Below are positions 44,496 through 54,084 of a stretch of 64,000 nucleotides of DNA, in pieces. Each line of letters starts with the position of its first letter. Positions within the stretch are counted from its first letter, which is position 1. Source of the stretch: Photobacterium alginatilyticum. GTDB lineage: Bacteria; Pseudomonadota; Gammaproteobacteria; Enterobacterales; Vibrionaceae. The DNA lies in NCBI RefSeq assembly GCF_009910675.1, contig NZ_RSEJ01000017.1:1-64000 (forward strand), in the 5' to 3' direction. The position numbers were made by a program, and so were the translations under genes. A model generated the notes under the pieces. The model saw only the letters and a list, made by a program, of their open reading frames with translations. It was not told the DNA's origin and made no database searches.

Positions 44496-47400
44496 TTACT
44501 TAACTAGCCGGACATTTTTTATACTAAAGTGTACCCCGGCCTGAGATGCTCCCCAGTCTGGTAAAATGGCCAATGGTTTATTCACTTTTTCAATATCTAA
44601 CGTACCTGTATTTAAATCAGAAACAGGAACCGAGACATGATGCCATTGCCCAGTCACATAGTGAGGCAATGAGTAATCTTCACCACTTGTATCGCCTGAT
44701 TCCATTTTAATCACCAGGCCAGGACTTGGAGTTTCACCCACATTAGCTGGTGCCCCATAGGAGTGAATGAACAAATCAAACTCAAGCGCACCTGAATCAC
44801 TATAATTGACAAGATTCTGAGCATCACCTTCGAGAATCACAATTCCCTTATATATCTCAGGACTTGTTGCATCATAGACAGCTTCAACGGTGTGTTCAGT
44901 ATCACCATCCGCCGGGCTAGTAACGGTTACATGGCTATTTATACCTGCCCAAGTATCTGTTCGTGTCTGCCATGTTGTGACAGTTGGTTGCCAAACACCC
45001 CAGACATCTGCATCCGCATCGTCTAACGGCGTTAATGGCGGCTCAGCCAGGGCTGCACAATTCACCTCTTCATCAGCCGCATCCAGACTACGAGGAACAA
45101 AGCGGATTTCACCAAGATCAAACTGCATAGTACCGTCAGTCGTCAGCAGAAATGGTGTATTGAGCATCGAAAACTCCATTCCTTCCTCAGCAAAGCAACT
45201 GAGCGCAAACTTCATTGTTGTCCACTCAGTAGAGACTGCCGGCAACACGTCATTGATCTTAATATCACCAAGACATGGCCACTCACAGTGCATCGCTAGC
45301 GTGACATCAGCAGCCGCTGGCTGAATCATTCTGATATCAAACTGAAGTGTTGCATCAGCATTGGCATAAGCGTTCTTATCAACCGCCTTCTCATCTTGTG
45401 TCTGTAGGTAAACCTGAGCCACATCACTACCATCAAACGTAATGTTGATAGCATCCTGCTGGTGCTTATAGTTGATTGGTGTGGTTGTTATTGAGCCAGT
45501 TGTAGTAACAGAACCATTTGAAACCTCAATGCCTGCCCAGCTGCTTGCTGGACCACCAATTTTTGCAGCAAACTCACCGGCAGACTGAGCTCCGTATATT
45601 TCCAGGTTAGATGTAGCAACTCCATTATCTGGCGCTCCCTGACCACAACCGTAGTCACGAGCATCTAGTGGTAAGTTGTTTAAGTCGAACTCGGAACTCT
45701 CCGATGAGCTATAAGAAAGACCGGCACCATAAGGGAACAAAGGTTTATGCTCACCGACAATATCCTGCTCGGTTGCCGGAATCACATAATCGGTGATGTT
45801 AGGCGCAACACGGTTTATGGTTGTCGAGCATTTTTTCATCGGCCACGAGTAAGAAAGACGGCCCGTAAAATCTTTACCGTCTTTGCTGAACAAGACATCG
45901 GTAATGCCACCAGCTTCAGTACCCGGTAACCAGGCTGCGACAAAAGCATCGGAGTTATTAATCTCCTCGTTGACATATAGCGGGCGCCCTGAATAGAACA
46001 CCGTAACGACTTTCAGACCTGCCGCTTTTAGCTCTTTGATTTTATCCAAGTCCACCTGATATGAATTTTTGAGAGAAGCGAATTCCAGCGTCTGGTTAGA
46101 TTTAATATCCCCGAACATTTCGGCGTATGGATCTTCTCCAATGACGACGACTGCGACAGTATTCTCCGTTACCTCGCCGATATCGGTAATGATATTTTCA
46201 GCACCAACTACGTCTCCCAATGCCATCTGCATGGTTGTTGCACCTGGAAAATCATTTTCAATGGTATTTTCATTGCCCTGCCATGTCAGCGACCAACCGC
46301 CGGTCTGTTTCTGAATGTCATTAACGGCACTACCGGCTATAAGGATTTTCTGCCCGTTGGAAAGCGGCAGTATGTTACCTTCATTTTTTAATAGCACTAA
46401 AGACTGGCTAACCGCTTCCCGCGCCAGCGCTCGGTGTGCTGCAGAACCCAGCAATTCTTGCTGGCCAGCCAACTCACGCTCAGACGGCATAGGTTTTTCC
46501 CAAAGGTTCGCACGTAGCTTTACGCGCAAGATCCGACTGACCGCATCATCGATACGTACCATTGGTATCGTGCCGTCATTAACCTGGGCAATGACATTAT
46601 TGTAAAACGCCTTCCAGTCACTATTGGCGGTAACCATGAACACATCGTTACCGGCATTGACTGCTGCCGGGCAGTTAGAGGCAGTACAACCATTGATTTC
46701 ACCCTGGCCATTCCAGTCGGTAACAACAATACCGTCGAAACCCATTGTGTTTTTTAATACATCAGTGATCAGGTACTTGCTGCCGTGAATTTTCTTGTTG
46801 TATTCGCCGCTTCCTGTCAGATCATAATTCGCATCATTGTGCCAAGAGTTGAATGAGGACATCACCACCTGAGCACCGGCATCCAAACCGGCGAAGTAGC
46901 CTGTCGCATGGATATTTCTCAAGTAATCTTCACTATAATGATTTTCGCCACGGTCAGCACCATCCAACGTGCCTCCGTCACCCACCCAGTGTTTGACGTT
47001 TGAAATAACATTGCGCTCGCCAGCCAAGCCCTCAGAACCGCCTTGAATACCTTCAACCATCCGGCTTGCATACTGGTAGATTATTTCCGGATCTTCCGAA
47101 TAACCTTCATACACTCGTCCCCACCGGTAATCTCGCGGCGCTGCAACGGTTGGCGCAAATGTCCAATCCAAACCAGTTGCTGCAATTTCCTCCGCCGTTA
47201 CCTTACCAATCTCATAAATCAGATCCGGGTTATTTGCTGCGCCCAGCCCGATATTATGAGGAAAAACCGTCGCTTTAAATACATTATTGTGGCCATGGAC
47301 GGCATCAGTTGCCCACATAAAAGGAATTCTAAAACCACGACCAGAATAAGCATCCTCCAGCGCCAGCCAATATTTATCCGACTCTTTGGCCCAGTCTTCC

Positions 47401-47741
47401 GCTGTAGAATATTTATTCTCATTTGGCCATGCACCGCCGCCATTGAGCAATGAGCCTAACTTATACTGTTTTGCTTCTTCTGGCGTTACCTCAAGAAGAT
47501 TGGGCTGGATCATCTGCCCAACTTTCTCTTCAAGTGTCATTTGCGACAGTATTTCAATAATCTTACTTTCAATTGCTGCTTTTTTTTCTACAGCACTGTT
47601 AATTACTGGCCATTCTGAAAAATATGGAACCTTTGACTGAATTAACGCATTTCCATTAACGTCAGCATCATCTGAACTATTACAACCCGACAAAACCGCC
47701 AATGCGATTAAGCATGGCAGTATTTTTTTATTATTATTCAT
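44496..47741 (-). CDS. GH3 exo-beta-glucanase lipoprotein with extra C-terminal domain
   Basis: This 1081-residue GH3 enzyme resembles marine ExoP-type 1,3-1,4-exo-beta-glucanases but is about 240 residues longer. A lipobox ending LSGC in residues 16-20 marks it as a lipoprotein. GH3 N-domain: MTLEEKVGQMIQPNLLEV, WVGDGGTLDGADRGE and nucleophile Asp342 in GIVVTDWNGQG. The C-domain follows (about 445-690). Two beta-sandwich modules then appear (about 720-890 and 920-1081), the second ending HFSIKNVRLVK, perhaps carbohydrate-binding. It should release glucose outside the cytoplasm, in the periplasm or on the surface. It is distinct from the shorter cytoplasmic paralogue at 51032. Confidence 0.85.
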   Translation of the reverse strand: MNNNKKILPCLIALAVLSGCNSSDDADVNGNALIQSKVPYFSEWPVINSAVEKKAAIESKIIEILSQMTLEEKVGQMIQPNLLEVTPEEAKQYKLGSLLNGGGAWPNENKYSTAEDWAKESDKYWLALEDAYSGRGFRIPFMWATDAVHGHNNVFKATVFPHNIGLGAANNPDLIYEIGKVTAEEIAATGLDWTFAPTVAAPRDYRWGRVYEGYSEDPEIIYQYASRMVEGIQGGSEGLAGERNVISNVKHWVGDGGTLDGADRGENHYSEDYLRNIHATGYFAGLDAGAQVVMSSFNSWHNDANYDLTGSGEYNKKIHGSKYLITDVLKNTMGFDGIVVTDWNGQGEINGCTASNCPAAVNAGNDVFMVTANSDWKAFYNNVIAQVNDGTIPMVRIDDAVSRILRVKLRANLWEKPMPSERELAGQQELLGSAAHRALAREAVSQSLVLLKNEGNILPLSNGQKILIAGSAVNDIQKQTGGWSLTWQGNENTIENDFPGATTMQMALGDVVGAENIITDIGEVTENTVAVVVIGEDPYAEMFGDIKSNQTLEFASLKNSYQVDLDKIKELKAAGLKVVTVFYSGRPLYVNEEINNSDAFVAAWLPGTEAGGITDVLFSKDGKDFTGRLSYSWPMKKCSTTINRVAPNITDYVIPATEQDIVGEHKPLFPYGAGLSYSSSESSEFDLNNLPLDARDYGCGQGAPDNGVATSNLEIYGAQSAGEFAAKIGGPASSWAGIEVSNGSVTTTGSITTTPINYKHQQDAINITFDGSDVAQVYLQTQDEKAVDKNAYANADATLQFDIRMIQPAAADVTLAMHCEWPCLGDIKINDVLPAVSTEWTTMKFALSCFAEEGMEFSMLNTPFLLTTDGTMQFDLGEIRFVPRSLDAADEEVNCAALAEPPLTPLDDADADVWGVWQPTVTTWQTRTDTWAGINSHVTVTSPADGDTEHTVEAVYDATSPEIYKGIVILEGDAQNLVNYSDSGALEFDLFIHSYGAPANVGETPSPGLVIKMESGDTSGEDYSLPHYVTGQWHHVSVPVSDLNTGTLDIEKVNKPLAILPDWGASQAGVHFSIKNVRLVK

Positions 47742-47779
47742 TATCTAGCCTTAAGGTTTTTTATAAGAGAATACGAGTA

Positions 47780-47805
47780 AGAGCAGCCTTCTTATCGGCT
47801 GCTCT
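47780..47805 (-). terminator. Intercistronic hairpin between porin and GH3
   Basis: AGAGCAGCC (47780-47788) pairs with GGCTGCTCT (47797-47805) with an 8-base loop. No U-run follows immediately, so it probably stabilises the porin mRNA or attenuates read-through. Confidence 0.55.
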
Positions 47806-47829
47806 AATACCTTGAGAATTAAGTCAGAA

Positions 47830-49065
47830 TTACCACCATGCTTCCCACATTGCGCCTACGGCAACTGTGTCACGCGTCGTATCACCAGAACTCAATGAAC
47901 CATCACCGGCCACCTTGTTATCCGCTTCCCCGACTGTTGCGTAGAAACGAAGCATCGGACGATCCCAGGAGTTCATACCAATTGCGATGTTTTGAGAAAG
48001 AGTTACTTTCCATGCTGAGTTTTCATCAGCATTATCATAATCAACCAAAGAATAGCCAGCTTCTAGCCATGTAGAGTGGGTATCATCCCATGAGTGCATT
48101 GGACGGATGATGGCACTGTAGTTAGTACGGTCATCAGCCGCATCACTTGCACCATCATTGTTGTGGTAGGCCACCAGGTAGTCCATCGATGAACGTTCAC
48201 CAAGAGAAACGCCACCTTCAAAACTTGCATAGAGTGTATTTAGATCATCGGTTTTATTGAAAACAGAATTATCTGAATTATCGGTATAGCGAAGGCTAAG
48301 TTTGTTGCCATTAAAGTTGAAAATAGTGCCGAGCTGGTAAGCATTGTCTAGTTCAGCTTCATCAGATGATTCATCAGACAGTCCATAGTTAGCGTAAATA
48401 TCAAGAGTTACACTTTCTGCCAGACGGATATCATGCAACCTTGTGGTAAGTGCATAGTCACCATTATCACCAGTACCAGTGAAATTATCACCATCAGTTT
48501 GCGCTACGAAGCCCACATCAAACTTTACACTACCCAGCTCAAGGTTCTTAATACCCGCACCCTGTCCATCGTGAGTCATGAAGAAGTAATCATTCAGCCC
48601 CTGTTGCGGGCGCTGATGAAAATCTCGCCCCGCCCAAATATAGGCATTAGGTTGTGACGGAATAACATTGGAGACGCCGGCATAAAACTTTTTCAAAAAG
48701 ACGTCAGCATTACCCACACTATCTGTAAACTCATCACCACCAGCGGTTTGTGACTCTATCGAACCTGGCATTTTCCACCAGTTCTCCATCATCACGACGA
48801 CATCCCATTTAGTCCCATTACTACCCTCAAAGCCTTTTGAGAACTGGAACTCCCCCCCATTGCTTTCATTCCCGAGACGACCCGCAGCGTTACCAGCAAG
48901 CTGCCCGTCAGCAAAGACATAGTCATTTCCGTCATTTTCGTAGTGGAACCCATAGCGTGCGTAGCCTGTGAATGCAAAATCGTCTGATTCAGCATTAGCA
49001 AGATGAGAAACCGATAACGTCGATGTTGCTAATAGGCATGCAAGTGTAAGGTTTGATAATTTCAT
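47830..49065 (-). CDS. LamB-like carbohydrate porin
   Basis: This 411-residue outer-membrane porin is of the LamB type, distinct from the maltoporin at 3588. The start at 49065 is preferred because GGAG lies six bases upstream and it gives a signal peptide (MKLSNLTLACLLATSTLSVS, cut near ANA). The mature start is FTGYARYGFHYE, with AYIWAGRDFHQRPQQGLNDYFF mid-protein (cut short here) and RPMLRFYATVGEAD near the end; the last residues are aromatic (EAWW). It heads the operon with GH3, chemoreceptor and GH30. It should admit beta-glucan oligosaccharides. The operator GAAAGCGCTTTC sits 47 bases upstream of the ATG. Confidence 0.8.
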   Translation of the reverse strand: MKLSNLTLACLLATSTLSVSHLANAESDDFAFTGYARYGFHYENDGNDYVFADGQLAGNAAGRLGNESNGGEFQFSKGFEGSNGTKWDVVVMMENWWKMPGSIESQTAGGDEFTDSVGNADVFLKKFYAGVSNVIPSQPNAYIWAGRDFHQRPQQGLNDYFFMTHDGQGAGIKNLELGSVKFDVGFVAQTDGDNFTGTGDNGDYALTTRLHDIRLAESVTLDIYANYGLSDESSDEAELDNAYQLGTIFNFNGNKLSLRYTDNSDNSVFNKTDDLNTLYASFEGGVSLGERSSMDYLVAYHNNDGASDAADDRTNYSAIIRPMHSWDDTHSTWLEAGYSLVDYDNADENSAWKVTLSQNIAIGMNSWDRPMLRFYATVGEADNKVAGDGSLSSGDTTRDTVAVGAMWEAWW

Positions 49066-49111
49066 TCTAACTCCAAGAATTGTTATTTCTATTTCCATAA
49101 AAAACGAGAAA

Positions 49112-49123
49112 GAAAGCGCTTTC
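49112..49123. promoter_or_regulatory. GAAAGCGCTTTC operator before the porin gene
   Basis: A perfect palindrome, extended to AGAAAGCGCTTTCT (49111-49124), centred about 52 bases upstream of the porin start. Confidence 0.8.
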
Positions 49124-49266
49124 TCCAAAGGGTAAAAAAATAGTTACTTATCATGAAAAACAGGCTATCTCAGCAACAAAGACCATCAAACAACAGCCAA
49201 TTGCTTATAAAACACACTACCGAGCACCTTTAAGCCAGAGTATATGAATAAATATCCCGCAATAAA

Positions 49267-49280
49267 GTGATCAAAATCAC
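49267..49280. promoter_or_regulatory. CRP-type site upstream of the porin operon
   Basis: GTGA-TCAAAA-TCAC matches the CRP core exactly. It abuts a second LacI-type operator (49285), as expected for combined activation and repression. Confidence 0.7.
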
Positions 49281-49284
49281 CAAA

Positions 49285-49296
49285 GCAAGCGCTTTC
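49285..49296. promoter_or_regulatory. GCAAGCGCTTTC operator, auxiliary copy
   Basis: One mismatch to the consensus palindrome, 173 bases from the main porin operator. It could allow looping by a tetrameric LacI protein. Confidence 0.65.
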
Positions 49297-49830
49297 ACGA
49301 GATCAAACTCACACCACAAGCAAAAAAACACAACTATCACAGAGTGAGACAAACATCACACACAAGAACACTTACATCTAAGTTGTTGATTTATAGGCTA
49401 TAAATAAAAACCGACTAGCAACTCAAATGACTACAGAAATAAAGCCGAATAAACCGTACCCGTCTCCTTCCAAACACTCCTTTCTCAAACATTTCAATCA
49501 TTCATGAACATCAGAGAGTAAAGTAATATAAATACCTAACAGTAAAAGCTGGCAAGAAAACCTACTTTTATGCGAACCAATTACGAAAACCTGAAAAGCA
49601 CTTACTCAATAACTGGCATTGATTTAACAAAAGAAGCGACTAAAGCCATAAACCTCTTAGTAACCAGTGAACTAAAGACACGCTAGGTCGTACATTTATC
49701 TGCAGTTTCATAATACAACTCACACCATAATCCTATATAATCAATAGCTTAAAAAAGGCATCACCAACAGGGATACAATGTATACCCCAAGAGTTAAATC
49801 TCATTTTCAATTAGCCGCTCTAGCCAGCTA
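49297..49830. other. AT-rich intergenic region
   Basis: These 534 bases between the two operator-bearing promoters hold no reading frame, hairpin or repeat that I can support. Length and base composition suggest regulatory DNA. Confidence 0.3.
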
Positions 49831-49842
49831 GAAAGCGCTTGC
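49831..49842. promoter_or_regulatory. GAAAGCGCTTGC operator before the LacI gene
   Basis: One mismatch to the palindrome, 149 bases ahead of the LacI start codon. It implies autoregulation. Confidence 0.65.
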
Positions 49843-49990
49843 TTAAAATTGTTATGTAGCTCAAAATTACTAAACGATATTCTATTTTCTCGGTGATGCC
49901 GAAGGTAGAATACTGCACATGCCACCCCGACTCAGTGGTTCTGAGTCAGTCATCAAAATGATTTGTTCCATTCGTTGTAAGGAAGTTTCG

Positions 49991-50989
49991 TTGATCACAA
50001 TAAAAGAAGTCTCTGAACTTGCACAAGTTTCTCAGTCAACAGTTTCCAGAGCCTTAAATGGACACCCAACAGTCAAAGAATCCAACAGAGCGAAGGTTTT
50101 TGCGGCCATTGAACAGCTTGGCTATAAACCAAATGCGTTTGCTCAGGCATTAGCTTCAAGCCGATCAAATAGTGTAGGTATGCTCGTCGGCTCTTTGGAT
50201 GGCCCATTCTACGGTCCACTCATGCACATGGCTGAAGACACTGTTCGCCAAAAAAACCTTCATTTAATAGTTACCAGTGGCCAGGAGTCCCATGACAAAG
50301 AAGCCGACTCCATTCAGTTCCTGCAGTCTCGTCAAGTTGACGGCCTGATTATTCATTCTGACCAATTATCAGATGATGAACTAATCAAAGTCGCTAAACA
50401 AACGCCTTCAACGATTATCTTGAACCGCTATATACCTGAGTTATCAGACAAGTGCATCTGTATCGATAACGAGCTTGGCGGCTATCTTGCCACCAAGCAT
50501 TTACTGGAAAGCGGACATACCAAAGTGGCCAGTATTACCGGGCAAATGAGCAAAATCGACAGCCGAGACCGATTGCAAGGGTATAGAAATGCGCTGGCCG
50601 AATTTGGCATCGAATATAATGCCAATCTGATTGTAGAGGGACGCTTCGACCATAGCGGAAACCATGAAGCAGTTAGACGACTTCTCGACCGTGACAGCGA
50701 CATTACTGCCATTTTCTGCCAGAACGATAATATTGCATTAGCTGTCTATGATGTTTGTAGTGAAAGAGGCATCACTGTCGGCAAGGATCTCTCAATCGTC
50801 GGTTTTGACAATGATACTTACAGCCAACACATTCGTCCTAAGCTCACAACAGTTAACTTCCCTGTTCTCGAAATGGGCGTCGAAGCGGCAAAAGGCGTGC
50901 TCGCGCTATTAAATAACGACGCCTATCAACTAAAAACCAAGCTTACCCCCGAACTGATCTGCCGGGACTCAGTTTGCAAGCAAGATTAA
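49991..50989 (+). CDS. LacI-family repressor of the beta-glucan regulon
   Basis: This 332-residue regulator has an N-terminal helix-turn-helix (ITIKEVSELAQVSQSTVSRA) and the hinge helix YKPNAFAQALAS, then a periplasmic-binding-like effector domain (VGMLVGSLDGPFYGPLMHMA; late motif DLSIVGFDND). Start is TTG at 49991, with AAGGAAG five bases upstream; earlier ATGs lack such a site and the 24-residue extension is not family-like. GAAAGCGCTTTC-type palindromes, a classic LacI/GalR-family shape with central CG, lie before this gene and all three operons. The inducer is presumably an oligosaccharide or glucose phosphate. Confidence 0.9.
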   Translation: MITIKEVSELAQVSQSTVSRALNGHPTVKESNRAKVFAAIEQLGYKPNAFAQALASSRSNSVGMLVGSLDGPFYGPLMHMAEDTVRQKNLHLIVTSGQESHDKEADSIQFLQSRQVDGLIIHSDQLSDDELIKVAKQTPSTIILNRYIPELSDKCICIDNELGGYLATKHLLESGHTKVASITGQMSKIDSRDRLQGYRNALAEFGIEYNANLIVEGRFDHSGNHEAVRRLLDRDSDITAIFCQNDNIALAVYDVCSERGITVGKDLSIVGFDNDTYSQHIRPKLTTVNFPVLEMGVEAAKGVLALLNNDAYQLKTKLTPELICRDSVCKQD

Positions 50990-50992
50990 TCG

Positions 50993-51024
50993 CGAATGGG
51001 GCCTCCTCCCCATTCGTTTAACTC
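50993..51024. terminator. Convergent terminator between LacI and GH3
   Basis: CGAATGGGG (50993-51001) pairs with CCCCATTCG (51008-51016) with a six-base loop, followed by TTTAACTC. It serves both convergent genes. Confidence 0.7.
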
Positions 51025-51031
51025 TATTTGC

Positions 51032-53578
51032 TTACGCTAACACCCAGGCAATACGACCGATATCGAACTCGCTCGGCCCTTCACAATGCAGACTGAATGG
51101 CCGACGATGGCCTACTTTGCTCTTTTGACCATTCAGTAAATCGCGACCGTATAGCTTCACCGTTTTCCACTGTCCCAAAGGTGACATCTGCCATTTTTCA
51201 AGCGACAGCAGAGAAGAATCAGCAGCAACAATTGATATCGAGCCATCACTTAAGATATCTCGTACACAGATATCAAGCTCCAGATAGTCATTCTCTGAAA
51301 CACAGATTTCATCATCGCCTTCCAGTTCAAGCGAAATAGTCAGTGACTGCTCCCGCTCAACCCGAACTCGCCGTGCATCCTGTTGATGCTTATAGTTTAC
51401 CGGAGTAATTGAAGCACCATCAAAAGCCATTCCGGAGTTTGATGAAACTTCTTTCTCTTGCTTTAGCATCGAGCCATAAACTAATAGCCGGCATTCTGTA
51501 TCCGCATCAACGCCAAACAGGGAAACCACCGAGTCATCCTTATCCAACTTAGAGTCGGCGCTATCTAAGAGCAGCTTATTGTCAGCTAAACCTGGGATCA
51601 AATCCCCCTGGGGAGCGCAATAGGACAGCCCATAGCCATAAGCAAATAACGGCGCATGCTCCCCATGTTTATCCTGCTCATAATCTGGCAGAGCTATCCC
51701 CGGACGATCTCGGTTAATAGCCTTAGAATATTTCTTATTAGGCCAACTAAACGCTAACTTACCTGTAAAATCGTAGTTAACCTCTCCCGAGGTACGTCTA
51801 AGTAATACGTCAGATATCCCTACTGCTTCTGAACCTGGCAGCCAGGCTGCAACAAAAGCTTCTGAGTGGTTTATTTCATTGTTAACATAAAGCGGCCGCC
51901 CGGAATACAGTATCGTGACCACCTTATAGCCCAGTTGATTAAGCCGTATTACTAAATCACAATCTTGTTGATAAATACGATGAAGTGATGAAAACTCCAG
52001 AGATTGCCAATACTTTAAATCACCGGCCATTTCCGCATAAGGTGATTCACCAATTACCACAATTGCAACATCAATATCTGCTTCTTTCTCATCCGAACCA
52101 TCACCGAACAGACTAATATTCCCACTACCGATTGTTGCTTCCAATGCCTGTTTAAATGTCGATGCGCCCGGAAAATCGGCTTTGGTCGTTTCAGTTCCCT
52201 GCCATGTCAGGCTCCAGCCACCGGTTTGTTTTTGAATATCATCAGCCGCACTGCCTGCAAGCAAAACTTTCTGTTTGCGGGACAACGGCAGAAGATTATT
52301 ATTGTTTTTTAGCAATACCAGCGACTTACGAACAGCCTCACGGGCGATTTTCCGGTGCTCAGGCGCACCGAGTAAACTCTGGTTACCAGCAAGAGAACGG
52401 ACCAACGGTGCTGGCTTTTCCCATAACCCTGCACGCATTTTTACCCTCAGGATCCGGCGGACAGCATCATCAATACGTGCTATCGATACCTCTCCGGCCT
52501 GTACGCCATCAATCAAATTATGATAGACCGCCTGCCAGTCCTCCCGCTCCGGTACCATCAAGATATCAATACCGGCATTGACGGCATAATTTGCATGGTC
52601 ATGACGACAGCCGCACACTTCTGCATGCCCGCTCCAATCCGACACCACCAAGCCATCAAAACCCATTTTAGTCTTCAGGACATCAGTCAATAAATACTGG
52701 CTGCCATGAATTTTGTAATTGTAGTCACCACTATCCGCACACTTCCCTTCGCCATGATCGTAATTAACAGGGTTTTCCCAACTATTAAATGACGCCATTA
52801 CTGTTTGCGCACCTGCATCAAGCGCACTGAAGTAACCGGGGCCGTGAATATTAATTAGTTCATTTTCCGAGTATCGGTTTACGCCTCGGTCAACGCCTTC
52901 CTCGGTGCCGCCGTCACCGATCCAGTGCTTGACCGTTGCCAGCACTTTGTGGTCAGTTTTTAATTCAGTGGCTGTACCCTGCAATCCCTCAACCATTTTT
53001 CCGGCATACTGCCATACAACCTCAGGATCTTCAGAGTAGCCTTCATATACTCTCCCCCAATTATAATGACGGGGGGTGGCGACTGTCGGAGCAAAAGTCC
53101 AATCCAACCCGGTCGCCGCGATTTCTGTTGCTGTAATCTGGCCAATTTTCCTTATAAGCTCTGGGTCACGGGCTGCCCCCAAACCAATATTGTGGGGAAA
53201 TACCGTGGCCATAAAAACATTATTATGACCGTGTACGGCATCTGTCGCCCACATAAAAGGAATTCGAAACGTTCGCTTGCTAAACATCGCTTCAGTTGCC
53301 TGCCAATATCGGTCAGAAAGCGCAGCCCATTCAGAGCCGCTGGCATAGCGGTTATCCTGTGGCCACCCTCCTCCGCCATTAAGTACCGAGCCCAACTTAT
53401 ATCGGTGAATATCATCATCCGTCACTGCCCGGTGATCAGGCTGGATCATCTGGCCAACTTTTTCCTCCAGAGTCATCTGTCGCAGGATTTTCTCAATGTT
53501 AAGCTCTTGCTGTACGTCCTGTTTTACCTGCGAGGCCACTACTGGCCAATCATGATATAAAGGCGGTTTATTACACAT
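51032..53578 (-). CDS. Cytoplasmic GH3 beta-glucosidase/exo-beta-glucanase
   Basis: This 848-residue GH3 enzyme is close in layout to marine ExoP. Motifs: MTLEEKVGQMIQPDHRA, WIGDGGTEEGVDRGVN and nucleophile Asp314 in GLVVSDWSGHAE. The GH3 C-domain with AYGYGLSYC follows, then an ExoP-like C-terminal domain (about 660-848). The start at 53578 is chosen since GGAAGGA precedes it. It lacks any signal peptide, unlike the paralogue at 44496, so it acts on imported oligosaccharides. It follows the phosphorylase and cupin genes, but a strong terminator (53588-53617) intervenes, so expression is probably reduced or separately promoted. Confidence 0.85.
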   Translation of the reverse strand: MCNKPPLYHDWPVVASQVKQDVQQELNIEKILRQMTLEEKVGQMIQPDHRAVTDDDIHRYKLGSVLNGGGGWPQDNRYASGSEWAALSDRYWQATEAMFSKRTFRIPFMWATDAVHGHNNVFMATVFPHNIGLGAARDPELIRKIGQITATEIAATGLDWTFAPTVATPRHYNWGRVYEGYSEDPEVVWQYAGKMVEGLQGTATELKTDHKVLATVKHWIGDGGTEEGVDRGVNRYSENELINIHGPGYFSALDAGAQTVMASFNSWENPVNYDHGEGKCADSGDYNYKIHGSQYLLTDVLKTKMGFDGLVVSDWSGHAEVCGCRHDHANYAVNAGIDILMVPEREDWQAVYHNLIDGVQAGEVSIARIDDAVRRILRVKMRAGLWEKPAPLVRSLAGNQSLLGAPEHRKIAREAVRKSLVLLKNNNNLLPLSRKQKVLLAGSAADDIQKQTGGWSLTWQGTETTKADFPGASTFKQALEATIGSGNISLFGDGSDEKEADIDVAIVVIGESPYAEMAGDLKYWQSLEFSSLHRIYQQDCDLVIRLNQLGYKVVTILYSGRPLYVNNEINHSEAFVAAWLPGSEAVGISDVLLRRTSGEVNYDFTGKLAFSWPNKKYSKAINRDRPGIALPDYEQDKHGEHAPLFAYGYGLSYCAPQGDLIPGLADNKLLLDSADSKLDKDDSVVSLFGVDADTECRLLVYGSMLKQEKEVSSNSGMAFDGASITPVNYKHQQDARRVRVEREQSLTISLELEGDDEICVSENDYLELDICVRDILSDGSISIVAADSSLLSLEKWQMSPLGQWKTVKLYGRDLLNGQKSKVGHRRPFSLHCEGPSEFDIGRIAWVLA

Positions 53579-53587
53579 AAAATCCTT

Positions 53588-53617
53588 CCAAAAAAAAAAG
53601 GCAGTTAAACTGCCTTT
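53588..53617 (-). terminator. Intra-operon terminator before the cytoplasmic GH3
   Basis: AAAGGCAG (53597-53604) pairs with CTGCCTTT (53610-53617), five-base loop. Ten T follow on the minus strand (A-run 53590-53599). The GH3 ribosome binding site starts right behind it. Confidence 0.85.
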
Positions 53618-53635
53618 AAAATGAACTGACGACAA

Positions 53636-54079
53636 TTAACCCCATAAACTTGATGCTAATTGCCCCAGCTTGTTGCGGACAGTGTTATCAATCATTATCT
53701 TTGGTGAATTAAAATCGCTGGTATCACTATTCTCTATAATAAGAACCTTGCCATCTGCACTCAGCGTGTGGGTGTGAAATACACCTCGCTTAATGTTGTA
53801 GGCCCTATTCGGCTCCATATTCCAGCAGGCAATATCAGCAATATTATTCTCTTTATCGACTTCTGCACAGAACAAAATGCACTTTCCAGACAGCAGGACA
53901 AAGACTTCATCAGTTTCGTTGTGACATTGAAAATTATCTATTTTGTCAGTCTCTAACTCATCAATATAATTCAGTATCGCAACCCGCCATGATTGAAAGT
54001 CAATCACCGGCGAGTAACCCGCTTCGTTATATTCTGACACTTCTAATAGATGATTAGTTGCCTTCACTTTATTTCCCAC
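53636..54079 (-). CDS. Small cupin-fold protein
   Basis: This 147-residue protein has an apparent single-cupin fold: CHNETDEVFVLLSGKCILFC in the first cupin motif and FHTHTLSADGKVLIIENS in the second, with His and Glu residues positioned for a metal. No signal peptide. Such cupins occur as sugar isomerases, epimerases or binding proteins. Placed between the phosphorylase and GH3, a role in handling a phosphorylated or free sugar is possible but unproven. The start is a GTG (54079), five bases after the phosphorylase stop, giving tight coupling; a later in-frame GTG is an alternative. Confidence 0.6.
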   Translation of the reverse strand: MGNKVKATNHLLEVSEYNEAGYSPVIDFQSWRVAILNYIDELETDKIDNFQCHNETDEVFVLLSGKCILFCAEVDKENNIADIACWNMEPNRAYNIKRGVFHTHTLSADGKVLIIENSDTSDFNSPKIMIDNTVRNKLGQLASSLWG

Positions 54080-54084
54080 AACAC

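Noticed and set aside
44890..45324. 144-residue plus-strand frame inside the GH3 lipoprotein gene
   Set aside because: It is antisense to the C-terminal domain of GH3 and has the composition of a shadow frame.
53316..53327. AGAAAGCGCAGC similar to the operator
   Set aside because: It lies inside the GH3 coding region and lacks the second half of the palindrome.
53066..53560. 164-residue plus-strand frame inside the cytoplasmic GH3 gene
   Set aside because: It is antisense to the conserved N-domain motifs of GH3, so the overlap is incidental.
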